Assembly (NCBI GenBank): GCA_965200465.1
Contig: OZ241358.1
Coordinates: 3,224,001-3,288,000 of the forward strand
Direction of reading: 5' to 3'
Source: Azophilus sp965200465
GTDB taxonomy: Bacteria; Pseudomonadota; Gammaproteobacteria; Pseudomonadales; Azotimanducaceae
Length of the DNA stretch: 64,000 nucleotides
Below, in pieces: positions 1 to 8,890 of the stretch (position 1 is the stretch's first letter; every line of letters starts with the position of its first letter). The notes under the pieces were generated by a model. That model saw only the letters and a list, made by a program, of their open reading frames with translations. It was not told the origin of the DNA and did no database searches. A program made the position numbers and the translations under genes.

Positions 1-294
1 GTTGGCGGCGCTGTCGATCTTGTAGGGCACCATCTTGATGTCCTTCTGCACCACGTTGTCCTTGAACTTGCGGCCGATCAGCCGCTTGATGGCGAACAGG
101 GTGTTGTTCGGGTTGGTGACGGCTTGGCGCTTGGCGTTCTGGCCGACGAGAATCTCACCGTCGTCCGCATAGGCGATGATGGAGGGGGTGGTGCGGTCCC
201 CTTCGGAGTTTTCGACGACTTTTGCATCGCCGCCATCCAGCACGGCCACGCAGGAGTTGGTGGTGCCGAGGTCGATGCCGATGATCTTGCCCAT
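1..294 (-). CDS. dnaK: Chaperone DnaK (Hsp70), N-terminal part only
   Basis: Hsp70 chaperone of the cytoplasm; it binds unfolded peptides in an ATP cycle driven by DnaJ and GrpE. Only the first 98 residues lie in the window and the gene runs off the left edge. The N-terminus MGKIIGIDLGTTNSCVAV is the diagnostic phosphate-1 motif of the Hsp70 ATPase domain. It is the third gene of a minus-strand hrcA-grpE-dnaK operon, 165 bp downstream of grpE. That gap contains a hairpin (440-463, overlapping the grpE stop) that could attenuate or process the transcript. Identity is certain; the rest of the protein cannot be judged. Confidence 0.97.
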   Translation of the reverse strand, partial: MGKIIGIDLGTTNSCVAVLDGGDAKVVENSEGDRTTPSIIAYADDGEILVGQNAKRQAVTNPNNTLFAIKRLIGRKFKDNVVQKDIKMVPYKIDSAAN

Positions 295-459
295 TTTGCT
301 GTTGCTCCAGGTTTGGTTTCCGCTCCATCCCAGCCGATGGCGGAGCGGCCTTTAGAATCCGTCAACTGTCTATGGGGGCTGCCGGGGTTATTTCAATGCG
401 CCAACTCGGGTTCCGTGGACGGCGCAGCAAACGTCTTGACTAGGGGCCAGCAACAGGCC

Positions 460-1116
460 CTAGCCTTCACTCCCCGCCTCGGGGGGCTTGGCGACGATCA
501 CCTTGGCGGCGCGCAGCAGCCGCCCGTTGAGCAGATAGCCCTTTTGCATCACCTCCATGACGGAGTTGGGCTCCGCATCCGGGTTCTCCACCAGCGCCAT
601 GGCCTCGGAACGGGCCGGGTCAAAGGGTTCGCCCAAGGGATCCACCTGTTCGATGCCGTTCTTCCTCAAGGTGTCCAGCAAAAGCTTAAGGGAGAGCGCA
701 ACGCCATCCGCCACGGCCTTGACGTCGGTTGCGGCGGCGGCGCTTTCGGCGGACTTCTGCAAACCGTCCAAGGCCGGCAGCAGATCCTTGGCGAAGCGCT
801 CCAAGGCGAACTTGTGGGCGTTCTCGACATCCCTCGCGGCGCGGCGGCGAATGTTCTCCACCTCCGCCTGTGACCGGAGCGCCTGATCCTTAAGTTGGTC
901 GATCTCCTCCTTGGCGGACTCCAGGGCGGCTTGCTGCGCCGCTGCATCCAAATCATCCCCGCCGTTGGTTCCTGCGGCACCGACCTCAGAGTCCTCCGGC
1001 GCCGCGGTCGGGGGTTCAGCTTCCGGCGCCGCCGGCGCCTGCTCTTCAGCCGGAGTTGCTGGCGCGGCTGGCGCGGTCGGCGCCGCACCGCCTGCCTTCG
1101 GGGATTTTTTCGCCAT
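460..1116 (-). CDS. grpE: Nucleotide exchange factor GrpE
   Basis: Releases ADP from DnaK as a cytoplasmic homodimer. The protein has 218 residues. The first ~60 are low-complexity Ala/Pro/Glu, longer than in many GrpE proteins. A long helix follows (about 65-110) and then the beta domain, which contains the family motif around GEPFDPARSEAM and ends near VIVAKPPE. The start is the ATG after a sigma-32-like promoter (1148-1175). It lies between hrcA upstream and dnaK downstream, all on the minus strand. The Ala/Pro-rich head matches the high GC content and is probably disordered. Confidence 0.96.
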   Translation of the reverse strand: MAKKSPKAGGAAPTAPAAPATPAEEQAPAAPEAEPPTAAPEDSEVGAAGTNGGDDLDAAAQQAALESAKEEIDQLKDQALRSQAEVENIRRRAARDVENAHKFALERFAKDLLPALDGLQKSAESAAAATDVKAVADGVALSLKLLLDTLRKNGIEQVDPLGEPFDPARSEAMALVENPDAEPNSVMEVMQKGYLLNGRLLRAAKVIVAKPPEAGSEG

Positions 1117-1147
1117 GATGCGCCCTTGCCCAGTTTCCAGCCCTGCA

Positions 1148-1175
1148 CAATGGGGCCGGCACCGCAGGATTCAAC
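1148..1175 (-). promoter_or_regulatory. Sigma-32 (heat-shock) type promoter upstream of grpE
   Basis: On the minus strand, GTTGAAT (-35-like) is followed by about 13 bp and then CCCCATTG (-10-like). This is close to the E. coli RpoH consensus CTTGAAA-N13-CCCCATNT. The -10 box ends about 32 bp before the grpE start codon. It implies that grpE-dnaK can be transcribed separately from hrcA under heat stress. No CIRCE inverted repeat (TTAGCACTC-N9-GAGTGCTAA) was seen upstream of grpE or hrcA, although hrcA is present. Confidence 0.6.
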
Positions 1176-1337
1176 CGGGAATGGGCGGCCAACGCTCGTC
1201 GCCGGCGCGATCTTGAGCGCCCAGATTGGGTTCGGAACCCAGCGCCCCGCCTTGCCAACGTGATTCCAGCACAGGCGCAAAGCGCCCAGACCGCGCAAGC
1301 AAGGCGCCGGGCTTTGGTTTTCGCGGCAGGTGCGCGA

Positions 1338-2375
1338 TCAAGGATGCTGCAGCGCCTCGCCGAGCAGATGGGCGGTGACATCCACCACCGGGATGACCTT
1401 CTGGTAGGCCATGCGCGTCGGCCCCACCACGCCAAGCACACCGGCGACGTGGCCGTTCACCGAATAGGAGGAGGACACCAAGCTCAGATCGTCCAGCACG
1501 TTGTAGCCGGACTCCTCGCCGATGAACAGCTGGATGCCTTCGGTGTTCAGGCAGCGGTCCAGCAGGTGCAGGATGGAGCCTTTTTGGGAGAAAGCCTCGA
1601 ACAGACCGCGCACCGTCTCCGTGTCTTCGCTGAGGTCGAGCAGGTTGGACTCCCCGGCGACGACGAACCCCTTCTCCTGCTCCGGTTGCTGCGCGAACGC
1701 CTTGGACGCCATGTCCAGCGCCGCCTGCAGCAGGCGGTCCATGCGGTCCTTGTCCCGCTGCATGGAGGCGATGAGGCCGGTGCGCGCCTCCTCCAAGGAC
1801 AGCCCGCCGAACTCCTGGTTGATGAAGTTGGCGGCCCGCAGCAGATCCGCATCCTCATACTTGCGCTCCGTGTGGATGACGCGGTTCTGCACCTCCCGGT
1901 CGTTGAACACCAGGATCACCAGCAGGCGGTCGCCGTCCAAGTTGAGGAACTCCACATGCCGCAGCGCCGACTGATCCCGCCGCGGCAAGGTCACCACGCA
2001 GGTCAGTTCGGTGATGCGGGAGAGCATTAGGGACACGGCCTCGATCATTTCGGAAGGCGGCAAGTCCGGGTTCACGCCGTTCTCCAAGGAGCGCTGTTCG
2101 GCTTCGTCAAGCGGCTCCACAGCCAGCATGCTATCGACGAAGAAGCGCAAGCCTTGGCTGGTGGGCACCTTGCCGGCCGAAGTGTGCGGGGACTTGACCA
2201 GCCCTTGACTCTCCAAGCGGGACATGATGTTGCGCACCGTGGCGGCGCTGACGGACACGCTCGGCTGCCCGGCCAAGGCCTTGGAGGCCACCGGCCGGCC
2301 ATTGGTGATGTAGGACTCCACCAACAGTTTGAAGATCTGTTCGGTGCGGTCGTCAACCGCGGCAAGGCCCTTCAT
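1338..2375 (-). CDS. hrcA: Heat-inducible transcription repressor HrcA
   Basis: Repressor of class I heat-shock genes that normally binds CIRCE operators and needs GroEL for folding. The protein has 345 residues, the usual length: an N-terminal winged-helix region (about 1-75, including TVRNIMSRLESQGLVKSPHTS) followed by the GAF-like HrcA domain ending VVDVTAHLLGEALQHP. I chose the ATG at 2375 (MKGLAAVDDRTEQIFKLL). The frame stays open 44 codons further upstream, but that stretch is not HrcA-like. It is divergent from recN. Its target site is not obvious here. Confidence 0.93.
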   Translation of the reverse strand: MKGLAAVDDRTEQIFKLLVESYITNGRPVASKALAGQPSVSVSAATVRNIMSRLESQGLVKSPHTSAGKVPTSQGLRFFVDSMLAVEPLDEAEQRSLENGVNPDLPPSEMIEAVSLMLSRITELTCVVTLPRRDQSALRHVEFLNLDGDRLLVILVFNDREVQNRVIHTERKYEDADLLRAANFINQEFGGLSLEEARTGLIASMQRDKDRMDRLLQAALDMASKAFAQQPEQEKGFVVAGESNLLDLSEDTETVRGLFEAFSQKGSILHLLDRCLNTEGIQLFIGEESGYNVLDDLSLVSSSYSVNGHVAGVLGVVGPTRMAYQKVIPVVDVTAHLLGEALQHP

Positions 2376-2495
2376 GGATTTGTTGCGCACGGGACTCTCC
2401 CATCCATGGCCAACGCCTTGCGCCCTGCACGGGAATTGGCCCGGCGCCGGCGCCGCCTCAAGTAATATGGTGCATTTTCCCGCGGCGTCAAGAAT

Positions 2496-4157
2496 TTGCT
2501 CAAGCATCTGACCATTTTGGACTTCGCCCTGGTCGCCAAGCTGGACGTCGATTTTGCCGCCGGCCTGACGGTGGTGACCGGCGAATCCGGTGCCGGCAAG
2601 TCCATCCTGATGAACGCACTGGCCCTAGTTCTTGGCGAGCGGGCCAGCACGGACCTGATCCGGCCCGGCGCCGACCGCGCCGAGGTGACCGCGGAGTTCC
2701 ACTTGGCGGACAATCCCAAGGCGCTGTCGTACCTGGCCGACAAGGACCTGGCCGACATGTACGAACCCGAACGCTGCCTGTCCCGGCGGGTGGTCGGGCG
2801 GGACGGGCGCTCCCGCGCCTTCATCAATGGCGTTCCGGTCACCCTGCAGGTGATGCGCGAACTCACCGAGGGGCTGGTGGACATCCACGGCCAAGACGAA
2901 AACCAAAGATTGGCGCGGCGCGATGCGCAACTGGACTTGCTCGACGCCTATGGCGCACCGAGCGATGCGCGACGCAACATGGCGAAGGCGCACCGGGCAT
3001 GGCGGCGGGCGGAGAACTCCCTGGCGGCGCTGCAGGCGGACCTGGCCAACGCCGAGGACCGGGCCGGCCTGCTCCGCTATCAGCTTGAGGAGTTGGCCGG
3101 CTTGGACCTCGCCGAAGGCGAGTTCGAGTCCTTGCAGGCGGAGTTTCGGCGGCTGTCCCAAGCCCAAGGCATTCAGGAGACCGTGCAAGGCGCGATCGAG
3201 CACCTGTCCGATTTGGCCGAGGCCCGCCAAACGGAGCGGCGGCTCGACGCCATAGACGACGATCACCCCAGCTTGGTCGGCGCCCGGCAAAACCTGGCCT
3301 CGGCCCTGACGCTCATGGATGACGCCGTGCGCGACCTAGGCGGCTACGTCGATGCCTTTGATGCGGATCCCGCGCATCTGCAGCAACTGTCGAAGCGCCT
3401 GGACCTGATCCACGATCTGGCCCGCAAGCACCGCTGCCCTCCGCAGCAACTGGCGGAACAGGCCAAGCGGCTCGAACAGGAGTGCAACGCCCTAAGCGCC
3501 GGGCGCAGCAATATGGAGGCGCAGCAGGCGGAGGCCGAACGCCAAAAAGCCGAATTTGAGCGCATCGCCCAAGAGGTCAGCCGGGAGCGCCGCCAAGCCG
3601 CCGAGGGGCTGGCCGAAGGCGTCAGCGCCCGCATTAGGGCGCTCGGCATCCAAGGCGGCGCGTTCGAGGTCCGCTTTGAGGCGGCCAACTCCGAAAGGGG
3701 CTTGGAGACGGTGGAGTTCCAAGTCACCACCAATCCCAACTATCCGGCCGGCAGCTTGGCCAAGATTGCGTCCGGCGGCGAACGCGCCCGCATCAACTTG
3801 GCCATCTGCATGGTGGCCGCGCACAAGGCGCAGCTTCCCTCCCTTGTGCTCGACGAAGCCGACGTCGGCGTTGGCGGCGTCACCGCCGACACCATCGGCC
3901 GCCTGCTGCGCGACCTTGGCCGGCGCGCCCAGGTGATTTGCGTCACCCACGCCCCGCAGGTGGCGGCCCTTGGCGACGACCACCTAGTGGTGGAGAAGGA
4001 CGCCTCCCAGGACACGCACGTTCGCCGCCTCAGCGCTGCCGGCCGGGTGGAGGAGGTGGCTCGAATGCTGGCCGGAGCGGACTTGACGGACAAGACCCGC
4101 GCCTACGCACGGGCATTGCTCGAGGGCGCCGAGCAAACGGAGGCAAGCGGCCCCTAG
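2496..4157 (+). CDS. recN: DNA repair protein RecN
   Basis: SMC-like ATPase used in recombinational repair of double-strand breaks. It has 553 residues, the usual length. Walker A is GESGAGKSILMNAL near residue 30. A coiled-coil middle region (about 150-370) is rich in Glu/Gln/Ala. The C-terminal half has the ABC signature SGGERARINLAICM and the Walker B segment LVLDEADVGVGG. The start is a TTG; the nearest upstream ATG (2467) is out of frame, and MLKHLTILDFALV matches the family's N-terminus. It is transcribed divergently from hrcA, a frequent arrangement in Proteobacteria. Confidence 0.95.
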   Translation: MLKHLTILDFALVAKLDVDFAAGLTVVTGESGAGKSILMNALALVLGERASTDLIRPGADRAEVTAEFHLADNPKALSYLADKDLADMYEPERCLSRRVVGRDGRSRAFINGVPVTLQVMRELTEGLVDIHGQDENQRLARRDAQLDLLDAYGAPSDARRNMAKAHRAWRRAENSLAALQADLANAEDRAGLLRYQLEELAGLDLAEGEFESLQAEFRRLSQAQGIQETVQGAIEHLSDLAEARQTERRLDAIDDDHPSLVGARQNLASALTLMDDAVRDLGGYVDAFDADPAHLQQLSKRLDLIHDLARKHRCPPQQLAEQAKRLEQECNALSAGRSNMEAQQAEAERQKAEFERIAQEVSRERRQAAEGLAEGVSARIRALGIQGGAFEVRFEAANSERGLETVEFQVTTNPNYPAGSLAKIASGGERARINLAICMVAAHKAQLPSLVLDEADVGVGGVTADTIGRLLRDLGRRAQVICVTHAPQVAALGDDHLVVEKDASQDTHVRRLSAAGRVEEVARMLAGADLTDKTRAYARALLEGAEQTEASGP

Positions 4158-4310
4158 ACGGGCGCCGCCGCCGCCAAGCCCAGCCGAGCCGCTGTAGTAG
4201 AATGCGTCCGGCTTCCGCCGTCGGCCCCCGATGGGACTAATTGCCGTTGGTGCGCTGAATGCCGCGGCGGCAGACCGCGAAATGACGAAGTATGGCTAGG
4301 AGTGACGTTC

Positions 4311-4517
4311 ATGCGATTTACCGTTACCTTAGACCGGGATGAGAATGGTGCTTGGGTCGCTGAATGCCCCTCCATACCCGGCTGCGTAAGCCAAGGCAGC
4401 ACCCGAGATGAGGCTGTCAGCAACATTGAGGAGGCCATTCAATTGTGTTTGGAGGTGAGGGCAGAGCGCGGGTTGCCCCTAACCATTGAAACTCAACAGT
4501 TGGATGTAGCTGTTTAG
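4311..4517 (+). CDS. hicB: HicB-like antitoxin
   Basis: Antitoxin of a type II HicAB pair; family members neutralise HicA and often repress their own promoter. This 68-residue protein has the partially degraded RNase H fold of the HicB N-terminal domain (RFTVTLDRDENGAWVAECPS, then PGCVSQGSTRDEAVSNIEEA) and lacks the C-terminal DNA-binding domain of longer HicBs. The ATG at 4311 is preceded by AGGAG at an 8-bp spacing, better than the GTG at 4302. The stop overlaps the next start (TAGTG), so the genes are translationally coupled, antitoxin first. Confidence 0.85.
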   Translation: MRFTVTLDRDENGAWVAECPSIPGCVSQGSTRDEAVSNIEEAIQLCLEVRAERGLPLTIETQQLDVAV

Positions 4518-4747
4518 TGGCAGCGCTTCCGCTCTTGAGCGGCCGGAAAGTGGTTCAAGTTTTTGAATCACTAGGGTGGGAACAAGCCCGGCAGCGTGGT
4601 AGCCACATCATTCTGGTGAAGGAAGGGCGGAACGCGACGCTGTCCATACCTGACCATAGGCAAGTTGCCAAAGGCACATTGCGCTCTCTCATTCGTTCGG
4701 CTGGAATCACTACGGCTGAATTTGCGGCTGCCTGGAAAAGAGGCTGA
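4517..4747 (+). CDS. hicA: HicA-like mRNA interferase toxin
   Basis: A 76-residue protein of the YcfA/HicA family, small dsRBD-like mRNA interferases. It carries the family pattern LSGRKVVQVFESLGWEQARQ, RGSHIILVKEG and the catalytic-type histidine in the GSH motif, then SIPDHRQVAKGTLRSLIR. The GTG start overlaps the hicB stop by one base. The pair sits in a housekeeping region between recN and bamE. The GSH histidine is intact, so the toxin is probably active. The function is inferred from the family only. Confidence 0.85.
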   Translation: MAALPLLSGRKVVQVFESLGWEQARQRGSHIILVKEGRNATLSIPDHRQVAKGTLRSLIRSAGITTAEFAAAWKRG

Positions 4748-4779
4748 TCTTGGGATGGGAAGGAACATAGAGAACACCT

Positions 4780-5238
4780 ATGACGGACACTAACAGGAGC
4801 GCCCGAGGCGGGCGGCGGTTGAGGAGCGCCATCCTGTGCGCGGCCTGTGTAGCGCTGTTGGCGGGCTGCGCCATGCCGAAGCCGAAGATGCCCAAGCTCA
4901 GTTTCAAGATGCCCCGTGTGCATAAGATCACGGTGCAGCAAGGCAACGTCATCACCCAGCAGATGATCAACCGGCTGAAGCCGGGCATGACGCGGGAGCA
5001 GGTGGCCTTCGTGATGGGCGAGCCCGTGGCGCGCAACACCTTCAACCAAGACCGCTGGGACTACGTTTACACCATAGAAGCGCCGGGCCGCTTTGAGGAC
5101 GAAAAGCGCGTGACCCTCTATTTCGAGAACGGCCTGCTCTCCTCATTCGCCGGCGACTATGCGCCAAGCAGCGTCCTGAACATCCCCGCCGCGGCGGGCG
5201 ACGGGGCCGCAGCCAATCCCCGGCAGGGCGACGGCTAA
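4780..5238 (+). CDS. bamE: Outer-membrane assembly lipoprotein BamE (SmpA/OmlA)
   Basis: Lipoprotein subunit of the BAM complex that inserts beta-barrel proteins into the outer membrane. It has 152 residues: a basic n-region, a hydrophobic stretch and the lipobox LLAGC (Cys about residue 30). The conserved SmpA/OmlA domain contains GNVITQQMINRLKPGMTREQV, VMGEPVARNTF, RWDYVYT and VTLYFENGLL. The C-terminal tail is Ala/Gly rich. It is convergent with rnfH and overlaps it by 4 bp at the stop codons. BamE and RnfH are commonly neighbours in gammaproteobacteria. Confidence 0.93.
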   Translation: MTDTNRSARGGRRLRSAILCAACVALLAGCAMPKPKMPKLSFKMPRVHKITVQQGNVITQQMINRLKPGMTREQVAFVMGEPVARNTFNQDRWDYVYTIEAPGRFEDEKRVTLYFENGLLSSFAGDYAPSSVLNIPAAAGDGAAANPRQGDG

Positions 5239-5519
5239 GCCCCTCCGCCGCCGGTTGCCTGCGCCCGGCGGCGACGAGCCTCCTTGGGGTCCAGGGCCAA
5301 GGGCCGATACAGCTCCACCCGGTCGCCTTTCCGCAACGCCTGGCCGCGCCGGGCGGGCGCTCCGTGGATGCCGGCCGGCATGGCCTCCACATCCAGCCCG
5401 GCGAAGGCTTCATGGCGAGCGGCGGCCCGCAGCGCCGCCGTCAAGGTGGCGCCTTCGTCAAGGTCGAAAGCCACCACTGCTTGGCGCTGCGGGCTGGCGT
5501 AGGCCACTTCAATGCGCAT
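5235..5519 (-). CDS. rnfH: RnfH-like ubiquitin-fold protein
   Basis: Small beta-grasp protein of the RnfH family (UPF0125), whose molecular role is unsettled. The 94 residues include IEVAYASPQRQAVVAFDLDE, a central AMPAGIHGAPARRGQALRKG and the typical end RVELYRPLALDPKEARRRRA. The ATG at 5519 is chosen; the longer open frame upstream overlaps the symporter gene in another phase and is not real. In many gammaproteobacteria it follows ratA; here ratA is not adjacent and a symporter gene lies 29 bp upstream instead. Confidence 0.85.
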   Translation of the reverse strand: MRIEVAYASPQRQAVVAFDLDEGATLTAALRAAARHEAFAGLDVEAMPAGIHGAPARRGQALRKGDRVELYRPLALDPKEARRRRAQATGGGGA

Positions 5520-5548
5520 CAACCTGCCAATTCCCGCCGCCCACCGGC

Positions 5549-6952
5549 CTAGGACAACCAAGCGCGTATGTTGTCCAAGCCGATGAGCGTCACCACAAAC
5601 ACCGCCAACACGCCCAAGGGCGCCGCAATTCCGGCCAGCGCCAGCCAGGACGCCTCGGCGAAGCGGCGCTTCAAGCCCAACTGATTCCTCAAAACCGCCT
5701 TGGGCAGGGCGTAGGCCGCGAACAGGGCGATGAACAACCCTCCCAAGGGCAGCAGGATGTTTTGGGTTAGGTAGTCGATGGCGGCGAAGAAGGTCATCTG
5801 GCCCAACACATGAAAATCCGCCCACTCGTTGAAGGAGAGCACCGTGCCGACGCCCAGCAGCCAGCAGGCCGCGCCGATGGCGACCGCCGCCCGCCCGCGC
5901 TTGACGTTGTACTGCTCCACCAAATAGGCCAGCGCCGGTTCGGTGAGCGAAATGGCCGAAGTGATGGCGGCGAAGCCCACCAGAATGAAAAACAGGGTGC
6001 CGAACAGGGCGCCCAGCGGCAGGTGGCCGAAGGCCAACGGCACCGTGACGAACATCAGGCCGGGGCCTTGCGCCGGCTCCATGCCGTTGGCGAACACCAC
6101 CGGAAAGATGGCCAGGCCGGCGGCCAAGGCGACCAAGGTGTCCAGCACGGCGATGGTCACCACCGTGTTGGTGACGGAGACGGAACTCGGCACATAGGCG
6201 CCGTAGGCCATGATGGCCCCCATGCCTAGGCTTAGGGTGAAGAACGCATGGCCCAAGGCGTCGAACAGGGCCGTGCCGGTGACCTTGCGCCACTCGAAGC
6301 TGAACATGAAGTCAACGCCTTGGGCGAAGCCGCCGGAGGTGACGCCGTAGCCCACCAGAACCGCCAGCAGCACGAACAGCAAGGGCATGAACCAGCGCAC
6401 CGCCGCCTCCAAGCCGGCCGCCACTCCGCGGGCGATGATGAAGATCACGATGACCATGAACAGGGTGTGCCAGAACAGCATCTCCCAAGGGCTGGCCAGA
6501 AATTGGTCGAAGGCGGCGGTGGCCTGGTCCCCGGTGGCGCTGGCGAAGGAGCCGCCGGCCATGCCGAAGCCGGCCATGCCGAAGATGTACTTCAGCGCCC
6601 AGCCGGCGATGACGGCGTAGAAGGACAGGATCAAAAAGCCGGCCGCCACCCCCATCCAACCCACCAGCACCCAAGCGCGGTGGCGGTGGTGCTGCTGAAT
6701 CAAGGAGCGCATGCTGTTGACTGGGCTTTGCCGCCCTTCGCGGCCGATGAGCACCTCCGCCATCATGATGGGCACGCCGACCAAGGCGATGCAGACCAAA
6801 TAGATCAGCACGAAGGCCCCGCCGCCGTTCTCGCCCGTGATGTAGGGGAAGCGCCAAAGGTTCCCCAACCCCACCGCCGAGCCCGCCGCCGCCAGCACGA
6901 ACAGCCAGCGGCTGGACCACATGCCGTGCCGCGATTTCGAATTGCCAGACAC
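5549..6952 (-). CDS. Sodium-dependent transporter, neurotransmitter:sodium symporter (NSS/SNF) family
   Basis: Inner-membrane Na+-coupled importer of the LeuT fold. The substrate, probably an amino acid or amine, cannot be read from the sequence. It has 467 residues and about 11-12 hydrophobic segments. The TM1 signature FVLAAAGSAVGLGNLWRFPY and following GENGGGAFVLIYL are diagnostic. TM6/TM8-type segments FFTLSLGMGAIMAYGAYV and FILVGFAAITSAISLTEP fit the substrate/Na+ site. The GTG start is supported by AGGAGA 6-7 bp upstream. It is the upstream gene of a minus-strand pair with rnfH. Confidence 0.9.
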   Translation of the reverse strand: MSGNSKSRHGMWSSRWLFVLAAAGSAVGLGNLWRFPYITGENGGGAFVLIYLVCIALVGVPIMMAEVLIGREGRQSPVNSMRSLIQQHHRHRAWVLVGWMGVAAGFLILSFYAVIAGWALKYIFGMAGFGMAGGSFASATGDQATAAFDQFLASPWEMLFWHTLFMVIVIFIIARGVAAGLEAAVRWFMPLLFVLLAVLVGYGVTSGGFAQGVDFMFSFEWRKVTGTALFDALGHAFFTLSLGMGAIMAYGAYVPSSVSVTNTVVTIAVLDTLVALAAGLAIFPVVFANGMEPAQGPGLMFVTVPLAFGHLPLGALFGTLFFILVGFAAITSAISLTEPALAYLVEQYNVKRGRAAVAIGAACWLLGVGTVLSFNEWADFHVLGQMTFFAAIDYLTQNILLPLGGLFIALFAAYALPKAVLRNQLGLKRRFAEASWLALAGIAAPLGVLAVFVVTLIGLDNIRAWLS

Positions 6953-7443
6953 GCTAATCTCCTGCGCCAGTGCTGCGGGTGGCTATTGTGCGCGGATGGC
7001 CGGAAGCAAACAACCCGGCTGGCCGGCGCCAATGGACAAACCCAAGAGAAAAACAACCTTGAATCAAGAGGTTGCGATCTCCTTTAGGAAAAACGGCCAA
7101 GCGCTGCCGCGGCGCCGCAGCGGCAGCGGGGGCGGTTGGCCGTGGACTCGTTGCGCAAAGCCGCCTTGCGGAAAAACACCCATGACGAATCAAGGGGTTA
7201 CGGCCATTTCCTGAAAGCGGTCCACGGTGCAGAACAGGCCGTCGCCGCTTGTTCGCCATCTTCCTGGAAAGAACCGGCTTGGGAACAAAATATGTCATTA
7301 AAATCAATGGATTAGAGAAATTCTACGCAGCAAGGAGGGGCAAGCTCAAAACCACCCGCGACAGCTTCCGATGAGCTTTGGGGGCGGAATTTTTTTCCTT
7401 ACAATGCACCCGAACTTGGACGAATTTTCGTCCTGCCAATTGC
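6953..7443. other. 491-bp divergent intergenic region (symporter / dnaB)
   Basis: No convincing gene. It must hold the promoters of both divergent genes. It contains two imperfect direct copies of GAATCAAG(A/G)GGTT(G/A)CG, near 7056-7071 and 7184-7199, each followed by a purine/AAACGG-like stretch. A short hairpin (GGACGAA/TTCGTCC, 2-nt centre) lies at about 7418-7433, just before the dnaB start, where it could influence translation. AT-rich DNA around 7285-7320 is a plausible promoter zone, but I cannot fix boxes. Confidence 0.4.
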
Positions 7444-8862
7444 ATGTCAAGAGCAAGCGCCGTGTCGGAGCCAGCCCCGTCGAACCCCCCTGACAACACC
7501 CGCGTGCTGAAAGTCCCGCCACACTCCATAGAAGCCGAGCAGTCCGTTCTCGGCGGCCTCATGCTGAACAACGACGCTTGGCTCAACGTCATCGACATTC
7601 TAAGGGCCGAGGACTTTTACCGCCTGGAGCATCGGCTGCTGTTCGAGGCCATGGACCTCCTGTGGCGGGGCAACCAGCCCATGGACGTCGTCACCCTGTC
7701 CGAAGCTTTGGCCGACAAGGGCCATCTGGACCGCATCGGCGGCGGCGTCTTCCTGGCGGACTTGGCGGAGAACACCCCCGGGGCAAGCAATGTCTTGGCT
7801 TACGCCCGCATCGTGCAGGAAAGGTCCACCCGCCGGCAGCTCATTCGCGCCGGGCAGCGCATTGCGGATTCCGGCTTCGAGGCGAACGGCCACAGCAGCG
7901 ACGAACTGCTGGACCAGGCGGAGAGCGAAGTCTTCGGCATCGCCGAGCGGCGGCTGGAGAACGAGGGGCCGCAGCCGGTGACCCCCATGCTCAGCAAGGC
8001 GGTCGAAGAGGTGACCAAGCTCTATGAGAACAAAGGGCGGTTGCCGGGCCTGTCCAGCGGGTTCAAGGCCTTGGACGACCACACCGCCGGCTTCAAGAAC
8101 TCCGATCTCATCGTCATCGCCGGGCGGCCGGCCATGGGCAAGACGGCTTTGGCCTTGAACATCGTCGAGCACGCCGTCATCGGGTGCAGCAGGCCCAGCT
8201 TGATCTTCAGCATGGAGATGGCGGCGGAGCAACTGGTGCTGCGCCTGCTGTCGTCCCTGGCCCGCATCGACCAGAGCAAGATGCAAATCGGGGACCTGGC
8301 CGACCACGACTGGGACAGGTTCTCCTCCGCGGTGGCGCTTTTGCGGAACCAGCCGCTTTACATTGACGACACCCCCGCCCTGACGCCGGCGAACCTGCGC
8401 GCCCGCGTGCGCCGGGCGGTCCGTGAAGCCGGCGGCAACCTGGGCCTGGTCGCGGTCGATTACTTGCAGCTCATGCGGCCGGACAGCACCCGCTCAGACA
8501 ACCGAACCCAGGAGATTTCGGAAATCTCCCGCGCCCTAAAGGCCGTCGCCAAGGAAATGAAGTGCCCTTTGCTCGCCTTGTCCCAACTCAACCGCGAAGT
8601 CGATAAACGGCCGAACAAGCGGCCCATAATGTCTGACCTGCGGGATTCCGGGGCCATCGAACAGGACGCTGACCTCATCCTCTTCATCTATCGGGACGAG
8701 GTTTACAACGAGGAGTCCTTGGACAAGGGCATCGCCGAGGTCATCATCGGCAAGCAGCGCAACGGCGTTTCCGGCAAGACGGTTAAGCTCAGCTTTTTGG
8801 GCAACCTCACCAAGTTTGAGGAATTGGCGCCCGAGCGCTTCAACGACTACGAGCCGCCCTAG
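7444..8862 (+). CDS. dnaB: Replicative DNA helicase DnaB
   Basis: Hexameric helicase of the replication fork; unwinds DNA 5' to 3' and recruits DnaG. It has 472 residues, the normal length. The N-terminal primase-interaction domain (PHSIEAEQSVLGGLML onwards) is followed by the RecA-like domain with Walker A AGRPAMGKTALAL, SMEMAAEQLVLRLLS, Walker B-type LGLVAVDYLQLM and the arginine-finger region near DLRDSGAIEQDADLILF. I start at the ATG 7444 (MSRASAVSEP); the frame is open upstream but not DnaB-like. radA follows after 28 bp. Confidence 0.96.
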   Translation: MSRASAVSEPAPSNPPDNTRVLKVPPHSIEAEQSVLGGLMLNNDAWLNVIDILRAEDFYRLEHRLLFEAMDLLWRGNQPMDVVTLSEALADKGHLDRIGGGVFLADLAENTPGASNVLAYARIVQERSTRRQLIRAGQRIADSGFEANGHSSDELLDQAESEVFGIAERRLENEGPQPVTPMLSKAVEEVTKLYENKGRLPGLSSGFKALDDHTAGFKNSDLIVIAGRPAMGKTALALNIVEHAVIGCSRPSLIFSMEMAAEQLVLRLLSSLARIDQSKMQIGDLADHDWDRFSSAVALLRNQPLYIDDTPALTPANLRARVRRAVREAGGNLGLVAVDYLQLMRPDSTRSDNRTQEISEISRALKAVAKEMKCPLLALSQLNREVDKRPNKRPIMSDLRDSGAIEQDADLILFIYRDEVYNEESLDKGIAEVIIGKQRNGVSGKTVKLSFLGNLTKFEELAPERFNDYEPP

Positions 8863-8890
8863 CCGCCAGCGGGGTCCGCGCGGGCGAATC

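Noticed and set aside
4154..4438. Possible tRNA-like sequence upstream of hicB
   Set aside because: The translation looked like the common tRNA-derived artefact, but no T-loop (GTTCGA) or cloverleaf could be built.
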